The notes under the pieces are model-generated. The model was given only the letters and a program-made list of their open reading frames with translations, was not told where the DNA came from and made no database searches. The position numbers and the translations under genes were made by a program. A stretch of DNA of 7,177 nt from Pyrinomonadaceae bacterium (GTDB lineage: Bacteria > Acidobacteriota > Blastocatellia > Pyrinomonadales > Pyrinomonadaceae). Position 1 is the first letter of the stretch, and each line of letters starts with the position of its first letter. The stretch lies in contig JACCTF010000106.1 in the NCBI GenBank assembly GCA_013812565.1, positions 1 to 7,177 on the forward strand. Direction: 5' to 3'. Shown piece after piece: positions 1-6,477 of the stretch.

Positions 1-915
1 GGGCAACTCCAAGCCGGCGGCTCAACCAACGGCGGTGAAGGCATCATGCTCGCCTATCGAGTGGCTCAACAGAACTTCATCAAAAATGGTACGAACCGCG
101 TAATCCTTGCGACGGATGGCGACTTCAACGTAGGCGTGACGAACCAATCCGATCTCGTACGCTTGATCGAGGAGAAACGCCGGAGCGGAGTGTTCCTCAC
201 GGTGCTCGGGTTTGGCAGCGGCAATCTAAACGATTCAACGATGGAGAAATTAGCGGACAAGGGTAACGGCAACTACGCTTATATCGACACCGTCGAGGAA
301 GCGCGCAAAGTCATGGGTCATGAGATCGGCGGGACGCTTGCTACCATCGCTAAGGACGTAAAGATTCAAGTTGAGTTTAATCCGCAACAAGCCAGCTCGT
401 ACCGTCTGGTCGGGTATGAAAATCGTCTCTTGAACGATCAAGACTTCAATGATGACACAAAAGATGCGGGCGAGATCGGCGCGGGTCACACGGTTACGGC
501 GCTGTACGAAGTTGTGCCCCGGGGTCAAAAGGTTGAAGGTGCCGGTGTCGATCCGTTGAAGTATCGACAGCCTTCAAGAGTGCCGAATGAACGAGCGACG
601 AGCGGCGAGTTGATGACGATCAAACTCCGTTACAAAGAGCCGGAAGCAAACGACAGCAAGCTTCTCAGCATCAGCGTCGTAGATTCGCACGACACTTTTC
701 AAAACGCTTCGGAGAATTTGAAGTTCTCGTCGGCGGTCGCGATGTTCGGGATGCTATTAAGGGATTCAAAGTACAAAGGCAACGCGAGTTACGATAACGC
801 CTTGCAACTCGCCAGAGCGTCCACGGGAGCGGACTTACAAGGCTACCGCGAGGAGTTTGTGAAGCTTGCCGAAACGGCCAAGAGCTTATCCAAGCAACAG
901 AGCGCGCAAAACTGA
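1..915 (+). CDS. VWA domain protein with DUF3520-type C-terminus, YfbK-like (5' partial)
   Basis: The reading frame is open from base 1, so only the last 304 residues are visible; the start and the DxSxS part of the metal site lie upstream. Residues 1-10 carry the AGGSTNG stretch, which usually supplies the MIDAS threonine. Residues 36-46 (ILATDGDFNVG) hold the strand with the MIDAS aspartate (D39). A second VWA signature, TVLGFGSGNLNDSTMEKLAD, is followed by GNGNYAYIDTVEEA. From about residue 115 on, the sequence (EVARKVMGHEI-like helix, then VQFNP-, YRLVGYENR- and ALYEVVP-type segments) matches the DUF3520 region of E. coli YfbK homologues. The family is usually a secreted or lipid-anchored envelope protein that binds partners through a metal ion; a signal peptide, if any, is out of view. 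The gene ends in TGA and faces the convergent DUF427 gene, with a perfect hairpin between them. The family call is firm; the biological role is unknown. Confidence 0.88.
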   Translation, partial: GQLQAGGSTNGGEGIMLAYRVAQQNFIKNGTNRVILATDGDFNVGVTNQSDLVRLIEEKRRSGVFLTVLGFGSGNLNDSTMEKLADKGNGNYAYIDTVEEARKVMGHEIGGTLATIAKDVKIQVEFNPQQASSYRLVGYENRLLNDQDFNDDTKDAGEIGAGHTVTALYEVVPRGQKVEGAGVDPLKYRQPSRVPNERATSGELMTIKLRYKEPEANDSKLLSISVVDSHDTFQNASENLKFSSAVAMFGMLLRDSKYKGNASYDNALQLARASTGADLQGYREEFVKLAETAKSLSKQQSAQN

Positions 916-920
916 GATGT

Positions 921-957
921 AGTAGCGCAGACTTAGGTCTGTGAAGTCTGCGCTACT
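921..957. repeat. Perfect 14-bp inverted repeat (REP-like palindrome or bidirectional terminator)
   Basis: The arms AGTAGCGCAGACTT (921-934) and AAGTCTGCGCTACT (944-957) are exact reverse complements around a 9-nt loop. Inside, CAGAC at 928-932 can pair either with GTCTG at 937-941 in the loop or with GTCTG at 946-950 in the right arm, so two alternative hairpins are possible. The element lies 5 bp after the VWA stop, between two convergent genes. Only a short, interrupted T-run follows it on either strand, so it is not a classical intrinsic terminator. Its form fits a dispersed extragenic palindrome that may also stop transcription from both sides. One copy alone cannot prove that it is repeated in the genome. 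Confidence 0.75.
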
Positions 958-1057
958 TTGAGAACTTTTATGTGTTAACAACCGCGCCGCCGCAACTCGA
1001 CCCTGCACCCGCCGTGCAGCCGAAACAGTGTGGATCAGTCGTGATGCGTCGCGCGGC

Positions 1058-1546
1058 TCACCAGCCTTCAGTTCCCGGCTCGCCTTTGAACGGCCCCGTA
1101 ATGTCGTTCGTGATCCAACCGCCGTAGAAGTTGCCCGGTTGTGGACGCACCTGCTCACCATCCACAAAGCACGCATCAACCTTGCCGGGGTAGAAAGCGA
1201 TGTAGTTTTTAATGCTAACGAAAGCCTCAGTGGGATTTGGGTAAAACCATGCCGCATCAACCGCCTGCTTGTCGCCGACAACGACTGTGTAATAAGCGGC
1301 GCGGCCTTTCCATTCGCAAAACGTTGACCGAGGGGAAAGTATCAAGTGTTCTGTGCGCACGTCCTCAGGAGGTGCGTAGTAAACAGGCGGGCTACTTGTT
1401 TCCAGCACGCGTCGTGCGCGCCGGGTTTCAACTATCGTCACGCCGTTAAAAATCAAGTGAATGTGTTTCGTTGAGTCTTCGATGCGCGGCGGTCGTGGGT
1501 AGTCCCACACAGATTCTTGACCCGCGCCGGGTTGAGTGCGATTCAT
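1058..1546 (-). CDS. DUF427 domain protein
   Basis: A 162-residue protein that matches the DUF427 family (also listed in Pfam as NTP_transf_9). Landmarks are ESVWDYPRPP at residues 11-20, the NGVTIVETRRARRVLETSSPPVYY block at 34-57 (key part RARRVLETSSPPVYY), the PRSTFCEWKGRAAYY core at 72-86, AAWFYPNP near 98-105, and the tail YGGWITNDITGPFKGEPGT at 141-159. The tail is typical of the longer family members. No enzymatic role is established for the family, and the Pfam alias should not be read as proof of nucleotidyl transfer. There is no signal peptide or membrane segment, so it is probably cytoplasmic. The ATG at 1546 is preceded by a strong Shine-Dalgarno sequence (AAGGAGAGG, 1552-1560, spacing about 5 nt), which fixes the start. 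It follows the winged-helix regulator on the same strand after 68 bp and may be co-transcribed. Confidence 0.9.
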   Translation of the reverse strand: MNRTQPGAGQESVWDYPRPPRIEDSTKHIHLIFNGVTIVETRRARRVLETSSPPVYYAPPEDVRTEHLILSPRSTFCEWKGRAAYYTVVVGDKQAVDAAWFYPNPTEAFVSIKNYIAFYPGKVDACFVDGEQVRPQPGNFYGGWITNDITGPFKGEPGTEGW

Positions 1547-1614
1547 GCAAACCTCTCCTTCTTAATTTGTGGATGATTAGCGGGCGATGAAGATTTTTGC
1601 GTGGGTGTGGCGGC

Positions 1615-2040
1615 TTAACGCTCCCGCATCGTACGAATCAATGCTTCCATATGATCTAGATAGCCTTCCAACGCACGGCGTCCGGCGGAAGTTAGTCGGT
1701 ACTCTGTTTTGGGAACGCGGCCCTCAAAGCGTTTTGTACACGCAATGTACTGGGCTTCTTCCAATTTGCGCGCGTGAACGCTCAAGTTTCCGTCGGTTGT
1801 TTGCAACGCGGCCTTGAGATCATTGAAGCTCAAGGATTCGTTGACGGCCAAAGCGCTGACAATCGCCAGTCGCATGCGTTCGTGGATAAGTTGGTTCAGT
1901 TCCGCTGGAGTGCTCTCTGCCGCTAAGTTTTTTTGACGATCATGCACTTCACGCAGACGCGGCGCGCCCCCGCGTGTTTTCTGCTGACGGTCGTGCTGCG
2001 ATGGAGCACTCTGCTTCGCGGTTGTCCCTTTAGCCACCAT
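1615..2040 (-). CDS. Winged-helix transcriptional regulator (HTH_34 / PF13601-type)
   Basis: A 141-residue protein from the ATG at 2040. Residues 1-45 are polar, basic and probably disordered. Residues 48-128 form a single winged-helix domain: helix 1 LIHERMRLAIVSAL, helix 2 SFNDLKAALQ, recognition helix TTDGNLSVHARKLEEAQYI, then the wing with RFEGRVPKTEYRLT and a C-terminal helix SAGRRALEGYL. The 'TDGNLS.H..KLE' and 'P.T.YRLT..G..AL' signatures are typical of this MarR/ArsR-like family. No sensor domain is present. The start overlaps the end of the membrane-protein gene by 11 bp, which suggests translational coupling. Starts at GTG 2037 or at TTG 2052 (adds MRGG) are also possible: the GAGGAGG at 2042-2048 is very close to ATG 2040 and slightly better spaced for GTG 2037. 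In such pairs the regulator often controls its own operon or the neighbouring membrane protein; that is inference. Confidence 0.88.
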   Translation of the reverse strand: MVAKGTTAKQSAPSQHDRQQKTRGGAPRLREVHDRQKNLAAESTPAELNQLIHERMRLAIVSALAVNESLSFNDLKAALQTTDGNLSVHARKLEEAQYIACTKRFEGRVPKTEYRLTSAGRRALEGYLDHMEALIRTMRER

Positions 2041-2647
2041 GCCTCCTCGCAATCAAGACGCCGAAAATCATATGCAGAATGCCGAACCCCAGGAGCATAA
2101 AATAATCATTCCAGGCGGCCGGGCTGAAGAGTGCGGTTGTCCCCAGGAGCATAAAACAGAGACCCATCACCGGAACAATTCCAACCGAGAAGGCTCCCCC
2201 GGTGACAACGGCCGTGCCGTAGAGCAGCAACCACATTCCTGGAATGTAACTGACGAGTCCGCTTTGATAGAACAGGACGGTGAGCAACGCGCCGACGAAC
2301 ATCGGTGGGGAGAAGCCGTGGGCGAATTTGCGTGCGGGTCTGGAGAGAAGCGGCTGTCCTGCGCGCCGCGCCTTCCGGTGCATCGCCCATCCGGCGATGA
2401 CGACTGAGACAAGCGCTTGTCCAATCCATGTGGCGAGCCATGCTTCTGTCGTCGCTTGGCGGGTGGCAACCGTTGTTGTCACTAAAGTTGTCACGCCAAT
2501 GGCAAACTGGCCCCAACCGGAAACCGCCGTAAACGACGACGCGTTTTCCATCGTTTCGCGAATGAACTCAAGATTAGCGATGGCGCGCGCTTGCAGCGTC
2601 GGCGGCGAAGCCGGGCGGGGCGATTGTAGCGGATGAACCAAACTCAT
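2030..2647 (-). CDS. Six-helix integral membrane protein of unknown function
   Basis: A 205-residue protein. Residues 1-37 are cytosolic-looking, with a short helix RAIANLEFIRETMENASSF that is typical of small membrane proteins found beside HTH_34 regulators. Hydrophobic segments lie near residues 40-60, 70-90, 114-133, 135-154, 155-175 and 180-200. Helices 2 and 3 are separated by a basic loop (HRKARRAGQPLLSRPARK), which should stay in the cytoplasm by the positive-inside rule. The C-terminus is RRHGG. The frame is open up to an ATG at 2722, but I chose ATG 2647: the extra 25 residues are Cys-rich and unlike the rest, and a TTGACA-17-TATCTT promoter ends just before 2647. There is no Shine-Dalgarno sequence at 2647, consistent with a leaderless message. 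No catalytic or transport motif is visible, so function is unknown; the overlap with the regulator gene suggests that the two act together. Confidence 0.8.
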   Translation of the reverse strand: MSLVHPLQSPRPASPPTLQARAIANLEFIRETMENASSFTAVSGWGQFAIGVTTLVTTTVATRQATTEAWLATWIGQALVSVVIAGWAMHRKARRAGQPLLSRPARKFAHGFSPPMFVGALLTVLFYQSGLVSYIPGMWLLLYGTAVVTGGAFSVGIVPVMGLCFMLLGTTALFSPAAWNDYFMLLGFGILHMIFGVLIARRHGG

Positions 2648-2654
2648 GCCGCAA

Positions 2655-2683
2655 AAGATATGCACGGCGATAGATGTTGTCAA
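2655..2683 (-). promoter_or_regulatory. Near-consensus sigma-70-type promoter for the membrane protein/regulator operon
   Basis: Read on the minus strand, TTGACA (2683-2678, all six consensus bases) is followed by a 17-nt spacer and TATCTT (2660-2655, four of six -10 consensus bases). The expected transcription start is about 6-8 nt further on, at 2649-2647, so it falls on or next to the ATG at 2647. This agrees with the absence of a ribosome binding site there and suggests a leaderless mRNA for the membrane protein. It is a sequence match only. Confidence 0.6.
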
Positions 2684-2983
2684 GTGCTTTGCAATACAAA
2701 GGCAAGTTCGCGTGCGGCACACCTTGCCATACCTTTCGCCACGTCCCAGTGCGGCCGTCTTAAGGACTCAGCGGATTGTTCAAGCATGATTCGTGCATCG
2801 CAAATTAGCCTGTCAATGTCGGCGGCTTGGGCGCGTCTGTAGTTGACCATCTGTCGGAAGTGGATGAAGATGTGCGTCGGAAGATGTTTCTTAGAGATTG
2901 CTCTTGAAGTGTGACTCGCAGGTGCTTCTTCCCATCTCAGGCGCGTGCGCTCTGTGCGTCGCTTGCAGCCAACGTTAAATATC

Positions 2984-2990
2984 AAAGGAG
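2984..2990 (+). promoter_or_regulatory. Ribosome binding site that selects a TTG start
   Basis: AAAGGAG at 2984-2990 is a strong Shine-Dalgarno sequence. The ATG directly behind it (2991) is out of the M16 frame and too close. The in-frame TTG at 2996 lies 5 nt downstream, the ideal spacing; an in-frame GTG at 3002 is 11 nt away. This makes TTG 2996 the likely start of the first M16 gene. Confidence 0.75.
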
Positions 2991-2995
2991 ATGCC

Positions 2996-4429
2996 TTGCC
3001 TGTGTCAAACAAGCAGTTACCTGCCGATGCCCAATTTATCGCTGAGAGCGAAGGAATCAAGGAATACAAACTAGCCAACAACATGAAGGTGCTATTGGTA
3101 GAAAACCACGTCGCGCCGGTTGCGACGTTTTTGGTCCTCTACAAAGTCGGCTCGCGCAACGAAGCCGTCGGCTACACCGGCTCGACGCATCTCCTGGAGC
3201 ATATGCTCTTTAAAGGGACGCCGACTTTCAATAAAGAGCGTAATACGCAGGTTGCGGCGACGCTGCAACGAATCGGCGCGGCCTTCAATGCGACGACGTG
3301 GTACGACCGCACCAACTATTTTGAAACCGTGCCGTCCGACCAACTCGAACTCGCCATACGGCTTGAAGCCGACCGGATGCGCAACTCGTTCATCGCCGAC
3401 GCGGATCGTCAATCAGAGATGACCGTGGTGCGCAACGAACTTGATCGGGGCGAGAATGAACCGATGGTGGTGCTTGATGAAACAATCTATGCCACGGCGT
3501 TTCGCGAGCATCCTTATCATCATCCGACAATCGGCTGGCGCTCCGATGTTGAGAACGTGCCGACCTCGCGTCTCAAAAAGTTCTACGATACGTTTTATCA
3601 TCCGAACAATGCGACGGTGGTTCTCGTCGGCGACTTTGACCTTCAGGAGGGGCTCAGTCTCATCACTAAATATTTCGGTGACTATCCCGCCTTCACCGAA
3701 GAGATGACCGAGGTCTACACCAACGAACCGCCGCAACAAGGCGAGAGAAGATTTGTGCTCCGGCGCGTCGGCGAACTCGCGCTGGTTCAGATCGCCTTTC
3801 ATACTCCGGCGGCACTAGGCCACACCGTAGTGCTTTCGCGCGAAGAACTCGCTCGCCGCGCCGCCCTCTCGCCGACAGATAATGACATCTACCCGTTGAT
3901 GGTCCTTTCCGTCGCCCTATCGAGCGGCCTCACCAGTCGCTTGTATCAAGCGCTCGTCGAGCGCCGGCTTGCCGTATCTATCAGCACCAACGTTGATCAA
4001 TTTCGCGATCCCGGACTCTTTAATGTTTATGCGACGGTGACGCCCGGCGTCTCACCGCGAGAGGTTGAAGAAGTTGTGCTCGCCGAACTCGACCGTGCCG
4101 GACAAGAAGGATTGACCGTGGCGGAAGTAGACAAAGCGAAGCAGCAGATCCTCGCGCACGTCGCCTATAACCGCGACGGCACACACAACATTGCGATGCA
4201 GATCTCGGAAGCCGAGGCGGTTGCCGACTGGCATTTCTACAAAGATTACGCCGCCAATATCGCGCGTGTGACACCGGCTGATGTCCAGCGCGCGGCACGT
4301 CACTACTTCACCGAAGACAACCGCACCGTCGGCCACTTTATTCCGAAGGAAGCAACTGCGAGCAGTGACGAAGCGGACACACACAGCTCCGAACTTCACG
4401 CGGCGGCGGCCGTTGTTCCTTACCAATAG
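2996..4429 (+). CDS. M16 family zinc metallopeptidase, catalytic (HxxEH) subunit
   Basis: A 477-residue M16B-type peptidase, the usual length for one half-barrel subunit. The inverted zinc motif HLLEH is at residues 65-69 (H65, E68, H69) within TGSTHLLEHMLFKGT. The third ligand is probably E148 in VVRNELDRGENEP. The N-terminal peptidase domain covers about residues 22-225 and ends with VVLVGDFD. The C-terminal M16 domain runs from about 252 to 450, with SRLYQALVERRLAVS at 314-328. At the place where a GLxY-type Arg/Tyr pair is often found this subunit reads ERRLAVSI, so the tyrosine is missing; the partner protein has the pair. An extra polar segment of about 25 residues (273-297) sits between two expected strands. 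The C-terminal tail is Ala/Ser/His-rich. No signal peptide is visible from TTG 2996 or from the upstream ATG at 2945, so a cytoplasmic location is inferred. The product probably degrades peptides or processes proteins; the substrate is unknown. The partner gene starts 28 bp downstream. Confidence 0.9.
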   Translation: MPVSNKQLPADAQFIAESEGIKEYKLANNMKVLLVENHVAPVATFLVLYKVGSRNEAVGYTGSTHLLEHMLFKGTPTFNKERNTQVAATLQRIGAAFNATTWYDRTNYFETVPSDQLELAIRLEADRMRNSFIADADRQSEMTVVRNELDRGENEPMVVLDETIYATAFREHPYHHPTIGWRSDVENVPTSRLKKFYDTFYHPNNATVVLVGDFDLQEGLSLITKYFGDYPAFTEEMTEVYTNEPPQQGERRFVLRRVGELALVQIAFHTPAALGHTVVLSREELARRAALSPTDNDIYPLMVLSVALSSGLTSRLYQALVERRLAVSISTNVDQFRDPGLFNVYATVTPGVSPREVEEVVLAELDRAGQEGLTVAEVDKAKQQILAHVAYNRDGTHNIAMQISEAEAVADWHFYKDYAANIARVTPADVQRAARHYFTEDNRTVGHFIPKEATASSDEADTHSSELHAAAAVVPYQ

Positions 4430-4457
4430 CAGTTCTTCAACAAAACAGGATTTAAAA

Positions 4458-5897
4458 ATGGCTGAAACAACCATCGAGCAGAACATAGAAAAGCGAGCGG
4501 GGAGCGGCGGCGCAGCAACACCATCGCACACCACAATGCCGGAAGCGACCGCGCAACCTTCGATGCCGCTGCGCGTCGATGATCTGCCGGAAGTGTTTCA
4601 ACCCGAAGGATCATCGGGCATGCCGCGGGCGAACTTCGCTTCGCGTATCAAGCGCACGCAGCTTGCGAACGGCGCGACACTGCTGGTGCTGGAGAATCAT
4701 GCGACGCCGACCGTCTCGGTACGCGGCGCACTGCATGCCGGTTCCTACTTTGAGCCGCGCGACCGACCCGGTTTGGCGAGCATCACCGCTGATATGTTGG
4801 AACGCGGAACCAAGCGTCGCAGCAAAATTGAGATCGCCGATCAGCTCGAACGGGTGGGCGCGCAGGTTGATTTCTCCTCCGGCCATTTCGCTGTGAACAT
4901 CGGGGCGCGCTCGCTCGCCAAAGATTTGCCGCACGTCATCCAGACGCTCACCGAAGAACTGCGCGAATCAAGTTTCCCCATCGATGAACTAGAGAAGCTA
5001 AAGCAGCAAGAGATTGCGTCGATTCAGGAACAGCAAGCCAACACGCGCTACCGCGCCTATGAGCGGTTCACCGAACTTGTCTTCGATCCGACTCATCCTT
5101 TCTTTATCCCTCCCGGCGAAAAGCTGATCGAGAGCATTAGCGCCATCACCGCCGACGACATCCAAAGCTTCTACACCGAGCAGTACGGCGGCCGATCACT
5201 CATCCTCGTTGTTGTCGGTGATGTGGAATCGAAAGAAGTCGAGCAGCAGTTTCGCGAATCGTTCAGCGACTTCACTGGGCCGGAGAAAATTGAAGTCAAG
5301 GTTTCCGATCCGACACCGAAGAAGGTGCAGCGCGAAGTTGTATTTTTGAAAGATAAAGCGAGCATCGACGTGGTGATCGGACGGTTCGCGCCGCTGCGTC
5401 GCACTTCCGAGGACTACTACGCAGCCATGATCGCTAACCGCGCGCTCGGCGAATCGACTCTTTCATCACGTTTAGGGTTACAAGTACGCGACAAGGAAGG
5501 TTTGACCTACGGCATCAACTCGCGCTTTCGCTCGCCCAGCTTAGCCGCCGGGCCGTGGAGCATTACCGCGTCCGTCAGCCCTGAGAACGTCGAGCGGATC
5601 ATCAACTCAGCCTTGAACGTGCTACGCGACTACATCGAGCACGGCATCGGTGCTGACGAACTCGCCGACGAAAAATCGTCTACTATCGGCTCCTTCAAAG
5701 TCTCGCTCTCAACCAACGCCGGACTCGCCGAAGCCTTGTGGCATGCAGAGTTCTACAAGCTCGGCACAGACTACATCGACCGCTACCCGCAGATCATGCG
5801 CGCCGTGACCGCCGAGGAAGTCAACGCGGCGAGCCACAAGTATCTCCGCCCGGACGAACTGACAGTGGTCATCGCCGGCGACTTCAAGGATCAGTAA
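4458..5897 (+). CDS. M16 family peptidase, non-catalytic partner subunit
   Basis: A 479-residue M16 protein. The zinc motif is degenerate: where the partner has HLLEHMLFKGT this one reads SITADMLERGT (S108, A111, D112 replace H, E, H), so it cannot bind the catalytic zinc. It keeps the Arg/Tyr pair in VRDKEGLTYGINSRF (R344, Y351), which in characterised two-subunit M16 enzymes contacts the substrate in the active site of the other subunit. The N-terminal domain covers about residues 62-258 (ends LVVVGDVE) and the C-terminal domain about 290-477 (ends VVIAGDFKDQ). Residues 1-60 are a Thr/Pro/Ala/Gly-rich extension without a signal peptide. I chose ATG 4458, preceded by AGGA with 7 nt spacing; the frame is open further upstream to 4281, but that part overlaps the previous gene and does not look like protein. 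It follows the catalytic subunit by 28 bp and should be co-transcribed and co-assembled with it. Confidence 0.9.
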   Translation: MAETTIEQNIEKRAGSGGAATPSHTTMPEATAQPSMPLRVDDLPEVFQPEGSSGMPRANFASRIKRTQLANGATLLVLENHATPTVSVRGALHAGSYFEPRDRPGLASITADMLERGTKRRSKIEIADQLERVGAQVDFSSGHFAVNIGARSLAKDLPHVIQTLTEELRESSFPIDELEKLKQQEIASIQEQQANTRYRAYERFTELVFDPTHPFFIPPGEKLIESISAITADDIQSFYTEQYGGRSLILVVVGDVESKEVEQQFRESFSDFTGPEKIEVKVSDPTPKKVQREVVFLKDKASIDVVIGRFAPLRRTSEDYYAAMIANRALGESTLSSRLGLQVRDKEGLTYGINSRFRSPSLAAGPWSITASVSPENVERIINSALNVLRDYIEHGIGADELADEKSSTIGSFKVSLSTNAGLAEALWHAEFYKLGTDYIDRYPQIMRAVTAEEVNAASHKYLRPDELTVVIAGDFKDQ

Positions 5898-5925
5898 GCA
5901 GAAGGCAGCGAGGCAAAGGAGCGGT

Positions 5926-6477
5926 TCAGACTCTGAGTTCGTGTCGTCGTCCGCTACGGTTCTGGTCGTCGAGGTAGGGCTTAAGCAACTCCCAATCTAC
6001 GTCGCGGTCACGGTCGAATTTACCGGACGAATAGTTGTATGTGCTACCGAATTTGAGAACTTTCCAGAGACCTTGGTAGATACTTTCTTGTACTTTCCAG
6101 TCTTTATCTTGCAGTAATGCGCGTACAAGTTCACGTACAATCTGCTCTTTGTACTGATCTGATTGTTTGCTCAATTCTATAAACTGTGACAAGGCAAACG
6201 CTGCACCAGCGCGTACAACCCACTCAGGATCGAAGTGCAAAAGACGCATCGCCTCATCCAGATACGCCACCTTGTCCCATCGACCTACAAGCACTTTGAC
6301 CGCCTCTGCTCGCAAGAAAGCTTCACGATGCTGTAGCCACTCGGCAGCCACAGGCTCAAACTCGTAAAGCTGATCAAACGCCAACAGCGACATAGCGCTG
6401 GCACGCTCTATCGGATCAGCAGCCTCGTCTCGCACAAGGCGGTCGTGTTCTGGTTTAGATTTGTATCGCTGTGTCAT
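5926..6477 (-). CDS. HEAT-like repeat protein, candidate immunity protein
   Basis: A 183-residue, soluble, all-helical protein. Four HEAT-like units can be seen, each with the pattern of an acidic or polar turn, a buried aromatic or Val, and an Arg/Ala helix: DPIERASAMSLL (21-32), REAFLRAEAVKVL (51-63), DPEWVVRAGAAFAL (83-96) and DKDWKVQESIYQGL (124-137). The C-terminal 40 residues are charged (FDRDRDVDWELLKPYL). There is no signal peptide or membrane segment. The start codon overlaps the stop of the toxin-like gene (ATGA at 6477-6474) and no Shine-Dalgarno sequence is visible, so translation is probably coupled. A small helical-repeat protein directly behind a polymorphic toxin C-terminus is a common arrangement for immunity proteins. 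The immunity role is inferred from position; HEAT-like proteins also serve as general scaffolds. Base composition (about 50 % GC over 6001-6480) is lower than in the nearby M16 genes. The gene is convergent with the M16 operon, 28 bp away. Confidence 0.75.
   Translation of the reverse strand: MTQRYKSKPEHDRLVRDEAADPIERASAMSLLAFDQLYEFEPVAAEWLQHREAFLRAEAVKVLVGRWDKVAYLDEAMRLLHFDPEWVVRAGAAFALSQFIELSKQSDQYKEQIVRELVRALLQDKDWKVQESIYQGLWKVLKFGSTYNYSSGKFDRDRDVDWELLKPYLDDQNRSGRRHELRV

Larger units (their letters stand above)
2648..2995. other. Divergent intergenic region (about 350 bp) with no convincing gene
   Basis: This region separates the minus-strand membrane protein operon from the plus-strand M16 operon. 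Its left end holds the promoter at 2655-2683 and its right end the ribosome binding site of the M16 gene. A possible 56-residue minus-strand reading frame (2850-2680, beginning MVNYRRAQAADIDRL) is helical and reasonable in composition. However, it has no Shine-Dalgarno sequence and its stop codon lies inside the -35 box of the promoter, so I do not call it a gene. I see no clear promoter for the M16 operon, no RNA gene and no terminator here. Confidence 0.5.

Noticed and set aside
1003..1019. Small hairpin CTGCAC / GTGCAG downstream of the DUF427 gene
   Set aside because: The stem is only 6 bp and no T-run follows on the minus strand, so a terminator call is not supported.
2039..2636. Several long frames of about 100-136 codons opposite or alongside the membrane protein gene
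   Set aside because: They are shadows: polar, Arg/Pro/His-rich translations with no domain, fully covered by the real gene.
2648..2722. 25-residue upstream extension of the membrane protein
   Set aside because: It would span the promoter, is Cys-rich and unlike the rest of the protein, and gives no signal peptide that fits the first helix.
2991..3074. Short frame from the ATG directly after the M16 ribosome binding site
   Set aside because: It ends after about 27 codons, and the ATG has no spacing from the Shine-Dalgarno sequence.
4281..4457. Upstream in-frame extension of the second M16 gene
   Set aside because: It overlaps the first M16 gene by about 150 bp in another frame, is rich in Arg/Thr/Ser without domain character, and ATG 4458 has a suitable ribosome binding site.
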